A stretch of DNA of 64,000 nucleotides from Acheta domesticus (GCA_031308135.1 JAHLJT010000631.1:217994611-218058610); one strand, 5' to 3'. Positions 34,660-45,333 are shown, numbered from the stretch's first letter. Program-made: numbers and translations. Notes: a model not told the origin generated them from the sequence alone.

Positions 34660-34885
34660 CACGACTAAAGATGTTAAGAATCGGCTGAATAATAAAATCT
34701 ACTCCAGGTTGCAACCAGCTACCTAATGAGCAGATCTAGGGACTCTCGGTGCCTCTACCATGGTTTGCTGAAAATGTGAGCATTTCCAAATAAAGCAATT
34801 TCCTGCACTTCCCATTCCTTTAATTGGCCTGGAAATTTACGCAAGATCTTACACATTTTTTTCGGAACAAATCCCAGAGCTCCAA
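34660..34885 (-). repeat. Family Y copy 5 (inverted)
   Basis: Reverse complement of the Y unit, as in copy A. The ATT-rich tail here is very short and the sequence resumes at CACCATTTTCCGAAACGTTC. Confidence 0.75.
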
Positions 34886-35369
34886 TAGTGTTATTATTCC
34901 ACCATTTTCCGAAACGTTCGTCTTGAATGACATTTCTTTATAACATCATTATTCTGATTGTAATATTTTATTGATATGGTTGTGTTTGCCTTACCGTCTG
35001 TTTATCACAACGCAAAGGTAATAACTCCAAAACTCTACAGATATGAAAATGTTGTTTGAGAAATAAATTTAAAATATGTTTATTGTAAGTTCCTTGTGTT
35101 CCTTAAAATTATTAGCAAAAACCTGAAATGAAAATTAATAGAATAAACAATCTATTTAATGTGATTCATATCCTTCATAACCGAGAGAAAATTCTATTTC
35201 TACCGGTATTTTAAATCATTATTTATCTAGTTATTATAATTCTTGTTTTAAATGTGCATTTAAAATAATAGAGAACATTGTGAGAACTGAAATTATAAAA
35301 TGACAATGCTTGGATAATAATAAACATGTGACTAGCGATGGTAAAATCCCAAGCGTTCGATTGGGGAAG
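34886..35369. other. AT-rich end of copy B
   Basis: Matches 23905-24386 of copy A. No gene or repeat recognised beyond the duplication itself. Confidence 0.5.
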
Positions 35370-35660
35370 GCGCCAACGCCCTCCAGCGAGATACGTGTTC
35401 CAGCGCTGGGCGTGGGAGGGCCCCCTTAGCAAAAGGTCAAGCTGCGCGTGGCGCCCAGGGGAGACGAGGCGGTTCGAGAGCGCGGTTTCGGGAAGACGCT
35501 GGCGAATCCGGGAAGCCTCGAGGGCCGCGGCGCGCCGCGCTGCGCCGCGTGAAGGTGCTATAGGATGCCCTTTGTGGCAGCGGCTGCGTGCGTGGGTGGG
35601 TGGGCGGGCGGGCGGCTGTCGACCTGGCCCCGCCTGGCACCGCACACGAGCCAGCGGCCT
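35370..35660. other. GC-rich, CpG-dense block
   Basis: Strongly GC-rich, with GGCGGGCGGGCGGCTG-type runs. It starts where copy A enters the gap. Long overlapping open frames on both strands (for example 35223-35729 minus) are explained by low stop density; they show Arg/Pro/Ala-rich composition and no domain. Confidence 0.5.
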
Positions 35661-36092
35661 TCGCTGGACCGCGAAAATCTTCTGCGTTATAGTTAGATAT
35701 TTATTATTTCCGCAAGTAGGTTTATGCAACCTGGTGGCGGAACATTAAAATTTACATATTATAATTATGAATTAAATACAATGTAACTTAAAATTATTTT
35801 AAGACAATAACAATAATAATAATAAGATAAAAATGTCAACAATAAATGCATTAATAACAATAACCGCATGAATTCTACTTTTTTTATGGTTCTGTACAGA
35901 TAATTTATAATAACATATACGACTTTTAATACACTGCACTCCACTTCACTTCACTTCACAACACGTCACCACACTTCAATACAAACACTACAAACCAATG
36001 CATCTAATAATTATCACAGTACTAATAATGGTAACAATAATTAATAATAAAAAGAATAATAATAAAATAACCATTCAAATAAACCTAACTTA
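35661..36092. other. AT-rich sequence with CACTTC-type array, probable LINE 3' UTR
   Basis: Lies downstream (minus strand) of the LINE ORF end at 36093. Contains AAT-type runs near 35810-35830 and a CACTTCACTT-like array at about 35935-35995. Assigning it as the 3' UTR is inference. Confidence 0.4.
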
Positions 36093-36428
36093 CTAATAAA
36101 ATTTACAAATATCATTAGTTAATTTACTTTTAAATCTTTGAACACCTTGAGGAAAGGGTTCCAAGGCTGTCGCAGGCAACTTATTCCAGTCCGTTATAGT
36201 TCTATTTGTAAAGGAAAATTTTCCAACATCTATCCTCTGTGGTCTGTGGCCCTGTGGCCTATGTGGGATAGAAAGGTTCTCATTACGCCTGAGGGGTGCA
36301 CCGGCGGGGATCGCTCGGTTGCCGCTGCAGCGTTGTTGGCCACAGGAAGACGTAAAGTTTGAGGTATTAATCGCGCAGCTTTTCTTGACCGATGGCTTAG
36401 AGAAATTCGGATAGAGTGGTAGTATTAG
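36093..36428 (-). pseudogene. Jockey-like LINE ORF2, C-terminal fragment
   Basis: An open minus-strand frame of about 111 codons without an ATG, ending at TAG 36095-36093. Its end reads RIDVGKFSFTNRTITDWNKL, then PATALEPFPQGVQRFKSKL. This is the typical C-terminus of a reverse-transcriptase ORF2 in jockey-like LINEs, where GK(Y/F)SFxNRTIxDWNxLP is recurrent. The RT core is not upstream, so the copy is 5'-truncated, as is usual for LINEs. The frame is closed at 36431-36429. Confidence 0.75.
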
Positions 36429-36566
36429 TTACGACATCGGCCACTAGTTTAAAATCTAGTGTCCGATGTCGTAGTAATGAAGTCTTCGTAGTAATGAATG
36501 TTGTAAAAGAAGCAATGACAATCTCTGGAATTCAGGCTTGCCTTTATAACTTTCTCAATGATTTGA

Positions 36567-36574
36567 CTTCTAAC
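36567..36574. repeat. 8-bp target-site duplication, left of hAT
   Basis: CTTCTAAC directly before the CAGGGAC terminus; matches GTTCTAAC at 39390-39397 at 7 of 8 bases. Confidence 0.8.
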
Positions 36575-36595
36575 CAGGGACTGATTACCGAAATA

Positions 36596-36835
36596 ATAGC
36601 GGTAAAGGTATTTATACCGGTATAGAAATACCTTTACCTCTATTATACCTTTATTCAAAATACCTTAAAAATACCGGTATAAGACGTCAAATACCAGTGT
36701 TTTTAGAGGTATTTTACCTTTATTCGACGTCTATACCGGTAAAATATCTCTAAATAGAGGTATTTTACCAGTATTTTCTCATGAAAATACCGGTATTTTC
36801 ATGAGAAAATACCGGTACTTTCGTAGAATCATACA
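36596..36835. repeat. ACCGGTAT-type subterminal repeats, left end
   Basis: Many copies of ACCGGTAT and TACCTTTAT-type words in both orientations, able to form several hairpins; for example, AAAATACCGGTATTTTC at about 36783-36800 is a perfect palindrome core. Confidence 0.85.
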
Positions 36836-36864
36836 AGTTTCGGAGGGGAAACATTCTGATTTTT

Positions 36865-36995
36865 TACGCTGAGATGGCTCAGAGGAACAATTATGGACTC
36901 CGCAGTTTTTCTGACTGGGGGTCCTAGGGCTCGAGTTTCAACGGTGGCATATTTTCGTCACCGGGCATTCCACCTAGGTCGAGTTCTGTTGTTGG
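36865..36995 (+). mobile_element. SINE-like family W, head fragment (W-i)
   Basis: tRNA-like A-box word GATGGCTCAGAGG and later GCTCGAGTTTCAACGGTGGC, followed by ATATTTTCG. The GGTGGCATATTTTCG tail is shared with heads at 38073, 39635, 56690 and 59385. Confidence 0.55.
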
Positions 36996-37199
36996 TTGGG
37001 AAAGAATTATTATGGTCTGGTTTCTAAAAGGTTTCTCCGTTCAGTACCTGGCGTATGCCCGAGTAGTACTTAAAAACGGGCCACTGAGCGGGCATTATGT
37101 TTTGTTCCTCATCCTTTCGCCTTAAATACACACTCTTTCACGCTCTACACTATTAGTCCTTAGGAGGCTAGACAGAGCCTGGAGTTTGTTTCTATTAAT

Positions 37200-37602
37200 G
37201 GTTGAATGATTATTAGTGATCCCGGGCCCATCAATTGCTAACCCCGTAAGTGCAGTGCATGCGTTTTCTACGAGAGACGGCGGTGATCTTCTTTGCATGG
37301 TAAGATCAGGCGCCGTCCTACCCTCGACTAGCAGGGTTTCCCTCCACCAGGTATCTCCCACCAGCGCCCCCCTGACGACACACGCTCTAAGCTCCCGCGC
37401 GGTCTTCCGGCATGTGTGGTAGTGTAATGCGTGTTAATGTAAGTGTGTGGAAGCGAAAGGGTGAGAATAGGACCAGAGGAAGGAAAGATCGCGCGCGGTC
37501 CATGGTCCGTTTATTAGGGTACTGCTCCGGCATTCCTCTGATATTGATCAGAGAAACCAAGAAAAACTACCGATCAGAGCAGCCGGCCGTTAGAATTCTT
37601 CT
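37200..37602 (-). mobile_element. SINE-like family W, body (W-a)
   Basis: Minus-strand copy. Read 5' to 3' it has TAACGGCCGGCTGCTCTGAT, GCAGTACCCTAATAAACGG, the CGCGCGATCTTTCCTTCC word, a TCACCC/ACACACTTACAT segment, GGAGATACCTGGTGGAG and a 3' end GGGATCACTAATAATC. The same ordered blocks recur in W-b, W-d, W-e and W-h. No coding frame is conserved between copies. Confidence 0.75.
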
Positions 37603-37918
37603 CGGACCGCGCGCGATCTTTCTTTCCTCTTCCTTGTCCTATCCTCACCGCTAACACAAACTTACATTTACATGCACTACACTATCCATATGCCGGGAGA
37701 CCGGTGGACAGCATTGTATTAGTTTGTCCTGCTGGACCGGTGGCCCACTGAGAAACCTGATTGTGAAAAGCCCACTAGCCGACGGTAGGTCAGCGCCAAA
37801 TCTCGCCATCCAGCGGGGATGATCACCACCACCTCTCGAGGAAAACATGTAGTACACTTACGAGACTAATGATCTTAGCTGTTGGCGCGCCCGGAATCAC
37901 TAACAATCAATAAATCAA
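37603..37918 (+). mobile_element. SINE-like family W, body (W-b)
   Basis: Plus-strand copy starting abruptly at GGACCGCGCGCGATCTTTC and ending GGAATCACTAACAATC. Head-to-head with W-a: 37469-37501 and 37604-37640 form an inverted repeat. Confidence 0.75.
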
Positions 37919-38195
37919 CAGGAAGGAAAGTAGTGTGGCGGTGCGTGGTCTGTTTGGCAAAGTAATGCTCATACATTCGCCTGGTTTTTGATCAGAGCAG
38001 CTGGCCGCTAGAATTGTTCTCTAGACAGCGGCTCAATTCTATTTATTTTAAACTAAATTAAACTGGTGTCGAAAATTACGCCGCCGTTAGAATTCGAAAC
38101 TCTACGACTGGGAAGTCGAACTCTACGACTGGACTCAGACTGGGAAGGCAGAGTCTCAGCAGAGAGCGACATTGCTGGCTCAGAGCTAATTCAAC
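37919..38195 (-). mobile_element. SINE-like family W, 5' part (W-c)
   Basis: Minus-strand copy with GATCAGAGCAGCTGGCCGCT (start of the body) and, further right, CGAAAATTACGCCGCCGTTA (tail of the head). A 17-bp piece, CGAACTCTACGACTGG, is repeated nearby. Truncated at its 3' side. Confidence 0.55.
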
Positions 38196-38916
38196 ACGCC
38201 TCCTGAAATTCTACAATATACACTACACTTACGGAACTAATTATGATAGCAGTTGACGGGTCGTAAAATAATAATTCAATCCATCAACTATAATTTTTCG
38301 AATAGATGTACATTGTACATCTGTTCATCTTAGGCATTGCTTTTCCTAATTTCACGATGTATTTTATCTGTCTGACAGATCAGTCTAACACCTACATGCA
38401 ACACGCGCCGTACTGGATACTCAGATTAACATGTGAAATTTTATCATCTTGTTGAGCACATTTCAAAACTCATAAATATGAAATTTAAGTGCTGTGAAGT
38501 ATAGCAAGTAGTTTTTTCAACAATGGCGACGCGCCGCCTCTCGAAGTGCAGAAATCGCCGCGCGCCGCCGGACCTGCAACCTCCGCCAGGATTTCACCTT
38601 TGACATCAGTTATGAAAGAACGAAGGAGATAGAAATCTGACATCGGTTGATAAGACTTCACGTAAATTTCCCGGGCGCAGCCGATGCATTCTCGGAATCA
38701 GTTGTCACTGTGTAAGAGGTGGGAGGGCTGCGCCGTTGCGTAGGCAGTTTCCGGAGGTCAGCGTTTCGACCCACGGGCGTCTCCGTTTCGGCACAGGATA
38801 AAGCACTCGACATACTCCAGGCTATCAATTTCTTTTCGCAGTGGGGAGGATTTAAATGTGAGCGACAGATGTTTGACCGTTGGCCCCAACAAACGCTTTG
38901 CCGAATGTAAACTGTA
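38196..38916. other. Interior of the hAT element, no gene
   Basis: Mixed composition with a GC-rich island at about 38520-38600. Open frames (for example 38719-38910) have no recognisable motif. Confidence 0.45.
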
Positions 38917-39210
38917 AGAAAGAGAAAAAAGAGAGAGAAAAGCGAAAGAAAGAGAACGAAAGAGAGAAAGCGCGTGTAAGAGCGCAAGCGCATGTGTAGG
39001 GGCGCGAGCGCTTGTGTGGGGCGCGCACGCGCGTGTGTGGGGGGGGCGCGAACTCGCGTGTGTGTGTGAGGGGGCGCGAACGCGCGTGTGGGGTGGCACG
39101 AACGCTTGTGGGGGCGCGAACGCGCGTGTAGGGCCGCGAACGCGTGTGTGGGGGCGCGAACGTGCGTGTGGGGGTGCGAACATGCCTGTGGGGGCGCGAA
39201 CGCGACACTA
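38917..39210 (+). repeat. GAAAGA purine tract and ~20-bp GC-rich minisatellite
   Basis: A GAAAGAGA-type tract (38917-38975), then about ten diverged copies of a ~20-22-bp unit like GGGGCGCGAACGCGTGTGTG. Unit length varies slightly with GT and G run length. The alternating CGCGTGTG segments could adopt Z-DNA. Repetitive Arg/Ala/Val-rich frames on either strand come from the repeat. Confidence 0.9.
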
Positions 39211-39220
39211 TTTCCATTAA

Positions 39221-39389
39221 AAATACCGGTATAATACAGGTATAACCTTTGTGGACGTCCATACCGGTATAGACGTCCTATAAAGATATTTTACCGATAT
39301 AAAAGAATAAAGGTATTTTATACCGGTATGAAAAAATTCCGGTATTTTACCGGTATTTTTACCGGTATTCAATACCTTTTCGGTCCCTG
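39221..39389. repeat. ACCGGTAT-type subterminal repeats, right end
   Basis: Closely spaced ACCGGTATTTT units leading to the terminal inverted repeat at 39389. Confidence 0.85.
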
Positions 39390-39397
39390 GTTCTAAC
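39390..39397. repeat. 8-bp target-site duplication, right of hAT
   Basis: GTTCTAAC; 7 of 8 bases match 36567-36574. Confidence 0.8.
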
Positions 39398-39554
39398 ATT
39401 CTCATGAATTCGAGGTATCTCCTGTGATGGATCTGGATCTGCTTTCGGCATGTCTTTAGATTTTGTTTTGAAAAATACGACCAAGAGTTCTTGGTTTCAA
39501 CAGTAAATAGATTTTATTACGCGCCAATGAAGAAGTGTTTGGAATATTGTCATC

Positions 39555-40062
39555 AGTGATGCCCTGGCATCAAGTGATGCTCTGAGTGCAATTTTTTAGT
39601 GTCTCTAACCGGGCGTCATATTTTCGAGTAACAACGGTGGCATAATTTTCGACAGCTAGATCAAATTCACTAGCTGTCTTGAGAATTCTAGCAAACACCT
39701 ACTCTGATTGGTCCGTGTTTTTTCTAAAACTCCAGGCGAATGTCGGCGCCCTGAAAACGGTCCAAGAACCGCGCGTGATCTTTCTTTCCTCTCATTGACC
39801 TATTCTCACCCCTTAATTACACACACACTGACATGCACTACAGCACCACCCAAGCTGGTAGAGGGCTTGGATCGTGTCCCGGCTGGGGCCGTGCTTTGCT
39901 GTTGCCTCCTTGAGAAAAACCCGCTAGCCGACGGGAAAGTTAGCGCGGGTTCTCACCATCCAACGGAAGAAGATCACAGCCACTTCCCTTGGAAACATGC
40001 ACTACACATACGAGACTAATCACCTTAGCTGTTGACGCGCCCAAAATCACTGATCAATCAAA
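39555..40062 (+). mobile_element. SINE-like family W, near full length (W-d)
   Basis: Head with CAACGGTGGCATAATTTTCG near 39630-39650, then GAGAATTCTAGC, a GCGCGTGATCTTTCTTTCC word, ACACACACACTGACATGCAC, CCCGCTAGCCGACGG and a 3' end ACGCGCCCAAAATCACTGAT. This copy shows that the head and body belong to one element. Confidence 0.75.
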
Positions 40063-40077
40063 AACCTAACGGACAGG

Positions 40078-41335
40078 TACCGTCCGTCCGTCCGTCCGTG
40101 AACATCACTAGCACCTAAACCATAAGTAGAATTTTTTTAAATTGAAGAAATTCCTGTCAATCTGGCTCCAGTCGAAGCTCTGAGATTTTGAAAAAGATAC
40201 TATAAAATTTAGGGGTACTTTACATGAAGCCCCTCCCGGGTATTTTCAAAATTTTCTCAGAAACGGCTCCGAAATATTTCAGTAATTTTTTTATAAGAAT
40301 AGAGTAAGATTCACTTACAAAGGTGGTATATGCCATAATTTTACGATTAACTCTGAATTTTCGAAAATTGCAAAAGTTTGAATTTTCTTCGGCCTTTTCC
40401 TACAACTACAAAATTAAGAATTGAGATTTTTCATTCAAATAAAAGATGTCTGCTATAGTGAGTTCTTTCATTAAGGTCATGTAGTTTTGAAAATTTTTGC
40501 AGTTTTGGCGCAATATTGCGTGCAATATTAAAAAATTACAAAAACTAGATTTTCTCAAAATTTCCTCCAAATTTTTTCTTTAAACGTTTTTAGGAGTAGT
40601 GTCTAATGAACTCTATGAGATGACACCATACACACTATAAACACCATAATGCTGTATTGCTTTGTTTTTCAAACATTACAAAAATGAAATTTATTTGAAA
40701 TGTTTTTCATGTCGTTAATATTTACATTAGCAGCAATTTATTCATATACATGAGCTTAAAAATGTCCTATAAAGTTTCTTGAGAACTCAACTTTTTTCTG
40801 TGAAAACTAGCTCAAAATTCCGCATTTCCAGAAATGCGCAAGCACTACTTTCTCATAAATGTTTTCGATTTTTTTCTTCAAATGTTTGGAACGGATAGTT
40901 CTAGTTGCATTCTTTAATAAGACGTAGAGTTTCGTTTGGGATATTTTTGTTTTTTCAAAACGTACGTAAATGTTTTTTTTAATCTCTCACACCATTAATA
41001 TGCATACTTCCAGCAATTTGTAAACGCTATTGTATTTGTGACTGGATGTACTTCAAATGACTTCTAATGATTTCTTTGAAAACTCAAAACTTTCTGTGAA
41101 CAAGAACTTTAAATTTAATATTATTAAAAGAATATTTTTGTTCTACTATTAGGAAAGGGAAAAAACTGAGAAGAGTTAAAAAAAGATATACTTTGGGTGG
41201 CGCTAGATGGCAGCTGCCAAGAATATGTGGCTTAGTGTGAAGTCTGAGATAGCATCTGGGACCAAAGAAAATAGAAAATTAATACGAGAAAGTGTGTGAC
41301 ATTTTGTGGCACCGCTAGTTAATTGTTGATTTACT
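40078..41335 (-). repeat. Dispersed repeat X, diverged inverted copy
   Basis: Starts in (GTCC)n and runs in reverse complement to X. Matching blocks include CTCTGAGATTTTGAAAAAGA, GAAACGGCTCCGAAATATTT, CTACTATTAGGAAA, and the end TTTTGTGGCACCGCTAGTT. It is shorter than copies A and B (~1.26 versus ~2.1 kb), so internal subrepeats were lost or gained. Also contains CTGAATTTTCGAAAATTGCA, a word that recurs at 57.8-58.3 kb. Confidence 0.75.
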
Positions 41336-42141
41336 TATTTGTAATGAATTAATTTTGTACTTAATAAGATGGTTCTTAGAATTTAATTTTCATACGCTGG
41401 ACCACTGTACTGGAAATTTATGAATGTTTCCCGTTGTTAAAGAGGATTAACGAAATCGATGATTCTGGCGCTGTCTCCTCCTGTGTCAATCTGCAACTTC
41501 ATTTGAAAGGAAAATTGACTGTCATTATTGAATGAAAGATTCTGCCATTTTCGAGAATATGCGCATATTAAATTTTACCTCTCTTCCCTTCAATCGCCTT
41601 TTAATTTTGTCTGTGGAGTTCAGGGTCATGTCATGCATACGCACAAAGTGTTAAATGAGGCGTTTGAGAGTAATAGTTAACGGTATCCGTCGTTTTCAAC
41701 TCAAGTACTACTCTTCTCTGCTTATAAATGATTTCAAAGACGGACAACATTGGTAGTGGTAATCAGTGGAGTTTGCAGCTTCTTTCATTTAAAAAGACGG
41801 TTCCACTTTTCATTTTTCTGTGAACTGTGAAATGCCGGTTACCGTTATTCATTCCATACGATCCCAAAGAGTGAACTCACGGTTATTACTAACAGATGAC
41901 CCTGACAGGTTATGCGAATTTGTAAGAAAAATTAATGTAAAACGTAAGAAAATAATATGAATTAATGAAAGTATTAGTGAACAAACAAAATTCGTTAGTC
42001 TAATGATTCTGATGTTAACTATGTTTACATCCGGATTACAGTCTGTTACCTAATCCGTAGCTACTACACATTATTATTGCTGACCGAGACAGTATAGTAT
42101 TTACTTCTGTTTTGTGAACACTTTCCGGGCTTTCTTATACC
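41336..42141. other. No recognisable gene or repeat
   Basis: AT-rich sequence with mixed segments. I see no long open frame, terminal repeat or promoter motif that I can support. Confidence 0.5.
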
Positions 42142-42544
42142 CCCTAGAACGCCCTGCGGAGTCGTTTCGACTCCGCGCCTTCAACGATACTTCTTTAAAT
42201 TAAATATTTTAGTCTACGTTAGTATAACAGCATTAAAGATAATTATTTAGTATATAATGAAATTATTAAGCCCCAACATAAATATATTTTAAACAATTGT
42301 TGCCAATTCTATTCCGCAGAATGGAAGTTAAAGAAACACATTGAACGGAATGGGAAAGTAAACGGACAAAATATGTTGAAAAGTAATTTTTATCTAATAA
42401 TAATACTTTTTCAACTATAACAATAAAAAATGTTATTAACTTTTCAATTTTCCTTAATACGAGTTTCATATGTGTCAGAAAAATAGATTTCTTTTTTCAT
42501 TGCACTTCCCGTACTGACTCGCATTATCAACTTTACAAACATAT

Positions 42545-43030
42545 TACAAATGTATGTTGTAGCGATCCTGAGCTTGCCTCAGTCGCTATTATCGATAAGA
42601 AAGACCTCGTCTGCGTGCTTCGCCGCGCGATTACGTAACCCGTCGCCTTATCAGCGGTCGCTGGAGGGGTGGCGGGGGGAAGACAGTTGTCCCCCCCCTA
42701 CGCGGAAAAAGAAGGGGTTGTAACGGCGGTGTGAGGAGTGGCAGAATGTTTCGAGAAGCGGCAGCGTGAGGTAGCAGCATGAATTTGGAAGCTGATGGTG
42801 TGGGGCCGCGAGCTCCAGTTAGCGAGAAAGGAGAGGTTTGGCCCAGTGGTGGCTAAATTCACACCGCAGATGCGCGTTCGACGGAGGCATCTGGTCTTGG
42901 AGTACGACGTGGTTACAGAGAGAACACGTGCTTAGGCCCAAGACAGAGCGTCGGCAGCCGCATTAGTTCGCTGTGAGTTGTGCGCTGGTGGCGAACGCCA
43001 CGGCCACCAAAATAAGGTCGGTGTTAAAGA
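42545..43030. other. GC-rich segment inside the piggyBac-like element
   Basis: Starts near TGTAGCGATCCTGAGCTTGC and is clearly richer in G/C than its surround. It may be a separate insertion; I found no paired terminal repeats or target duplication. A GCGTTCGACGG word vaguely resembles a tRNA B box, but nothing else supports a tRNA. Confidence 0.35.
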
Positions 43031-45100
43031 CAAAACAATTTTGTATGTGATACTATAAAAAAGTAATGAGAATTTGGAAGCAATTGACTGTAGAATGCAG
43101 GTTGAAGTGTTGTTCCTGTAGTTCACTGTCAGATTGTTTAATATTTTTTTTGGCCATTAACACTCTTGCATAATGTATGATATACCCGACCATTGGTATT
43201 TCCATAATCATTGTGTACTATTTTCAAAAGATATTTGAAGTAGTGTGTCTTTCTAAGGGGAGAACATCACTTATTTATGATAGAATCTTGTCATGTTAAT
43301 ACACTACAAGTGCAGTTTCTGTCTTTAAAAAAAAGAACATTTTGATGATAGTGTAAAATCCAAATCAAGTTAGAAAACAATTTGGGTTATTTAGGAACAA
43401 TTAAAAGGTTATAAAACTATATTTGCTATGAACTGTTGAAGAATTTAAGTGAACTTAAATATCTTGAAATATTTATTGAAATTTGGATGCCTGTTGAGTA
43501 AAAATACTACATATTTTTAATTTCAACCAAAGGTGTAGGTTGTAATAAATGTTTCACATTTATGGTGTAAACACACATGTTTAGTTTTTTTTTTTTTGCA
43601 ACTTCTTTTGAATATTCTGTGTTTTCAAAACTATGTTTACTCATTTTAATTGTACACAACATATGTCTTTGTAATTGAAGTGAATTGTTTTGCAAGAAAC
43701 TACTATGTATGCTAATGCAGTGTATGTTGAGGAAGGGTTAATTGCAATTTTTGTAAACAGAAAGTGCTGAGGCATTTTGTCATCCGAAATGCCTGTGCTC
43801 TACCCTCTGATGGAACATTATGTGCACTCATCTCCCCAGAGATATCTTTGATTCAATTTGTTGGATTTCAATTTATTTTTTGTCACAGAAGATATTGCTG
43901 TGATTCTAGTTTGAATCAACTTTGAAATTCATAATTTGGCAGTTGATTTTTCCTCAAAAAGTTTTTTTTTACGCTGTTCAGTGTTGTATTTTTCTTTGTT
44001 CATTTGTTTATCTGTGCATGTTAGGTAATTTTGCAATTTGTGTTTCTTTTTTTTTTTTTGAAGATTCAATTATATTAATGTTTGTGGCTTTCAACTTTGT
44101 GTTTCTTTCAAAATTTCAACAAGAGCCAAATTACCCACGAAATTTCCCCACGGCCGACCTACACGTTCGGTCACAATGTTTGCTTCACACCGATAGAAAC
44201 TTGATGACCGTTTCATGACTGAGTTTTCAAAGAAATTTAATCACATGCTCTAAAGGGCACTTAGTTGTTGTTCGGGTTGTATTTACTTTCTACATTACTG
44301 ACTGTACTACGCTTACAGTACAAGATACGTCCAGTAGTATTATTCAACTTTTTAATGCCTTGTACAGGCCACAGTTTTTAAGGACATTTGGTAGAATATT
44401 ATCCAGACCTTTGATCAACACCTGCCGTGTATTCGGATGCGTAGTTCATGGGTACATTTTTCAAAAGTCTCCTCTCTGTTTTCAATACTTCCCCAATATT
44501 TCTAGAGAATGAAAAACAAATTGGCACACACCATTTTAGTTATCATTCCCCTCAAGTCACAATTGTTGTTTTTCATTCGGTTTATATGCCATAAACTGTG
44601 TAAATACGTATATTGAGTTTGAAAGGAAAATGCTGGCGTGTCAACTCTGTTCATCTGACATAATACGCCTACAGTTTATAAACATATCACTTCATACCAA
44701 AGAAAAATTTTTCAGATAAAATTAGTGAAAATTATTCTTTATTTCTCTTGAAACCTCTCTTATTAAGTTGAAAATCATGAAACATTATTCATGAAACAAG
44801 AGTGAATAAAAAACTAAGTATATCTGACCACATCATCACCATCTGGAGTTCAAATTGCTCTCCTGTACACCAAAAATATCTTCTAAACCCGAAACATTTC
44901 CCTTTATATAAATAATAATAACAAATATTTTGTCATTGAACATTCACATGATAACAAACCTTGCTTTCAAGTGACAATAATGTGATTTTTAAAACAATAA
45001 TGTTTGTGCTGTACCGTGACGAAACAATTGATGATAACAATTGATGGCGTTACATATATATGAAATATAGGAAACAGAACCTGCAAGATCCGGTCAGGAA

Positions 45101-45141
45101 TCCAAGGAGTCGAAATGACGCCTCGTGGGCGTTATAGAAAA
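45101..45141 (-). repeat. Second internal copy of the piggyBac-like terminus
   Basis: GGAGTCGAAATGACGCCTCG and GGGCGTTATAG repeat the true right end (45293-45329) about 190 bp inside it, so the right terminus is doubled. Confidence 0.75.
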
Positions 45142-45333
45142 ATTTGATAATTTTTCATGTAATATGTTTATTACAGGATTCAGTTTTTAACATACTGTAA
45201 GTAATTAAAATTGATTACAAGTCACGAAATCACGTCTTCGAAATCACTTCACATATCTTCAAAAGCAAAGAAGTTACAAGGATATAAAGAGCGCTAGGAG
45301 TCGAAATGACGCCTCTGGGCGTTCTAGTGTTAA

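Larger units (their letters stand above)
25423..35375. repeat. Large duplicated block, copy B (no LINE)
   Basis: Direct copy of 8770-24386 with the same nested elements but no LINE and without the ATT-rich insert at 23720-23905. Near 31140 a short stretch differs from copy A's 19985-20030. At its right end it continues past the point where copy A meets the gap, into a GC-rich block. Single-base indels relative to A are frequent in homopolymers. Confidence 0.9.
36575..39389. mobile_element. Non-autonomous hAT-type transposon
   Basis: Left end CAGGGACTGATTACCGAAA; right end in reverse complement CAGGGACCGAAAAGGTATT. Eight-bp target duplications flank it. CAGGG-type ends with 8-bp duplications are the hAT superfamily signature. 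Both subterminal regions are filled with ACCGGTATTTT-type repeats in both orientations (36596-36835 and 39221-39385), likely transposase-binding sites by analogy. The ~2.8 kb interior has no transposase frame; it holds several copies of SINE-like family W and a GC-rich minisatellite. It must have been mobilised in trans, or it grew after insertion by nested insertions. Confidence 0.85.
42142..45329. mobile_element. piggyBac-like element, ~3.2 kb, no transposase seen
   Basis: Left end CCCTAGAACGCCCTGCGGAG, continuing GTCGTTTCGACTCCGCG. Right end in reverse complement CTAGAACGCCCAGAGGCGTC, then ATTTCGACTCC. TTAA follows the right end (45330-45333); the left flank reads TTAT. The matched ends and TTAA fit piggyBac relatives, as does the internal palindrome (GCGGAGTCG-TTT-CGACTCCGC). 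No transposase frame is present inside. A GC-rich piece (42545-43030) and a poly(T)-rich AT body fill it. Confidence 0.75.

Noticed and set aside
35223..35729. 168-codon minus-strand frame
   Set aside because: Low-complexity Arg/Pro/Ala-rich product of a GC block; no homology that I recognise.
38758..39262. Repetitive minus-strand proteins
   Set aside because: They come from the GC-rich minisatellite in shifted frames.
42555..43260. Solo LTR starting TGTAGCGATCC
   Set aside because: No matching second LTR, CA end with duplication, or primer-binding site was found.
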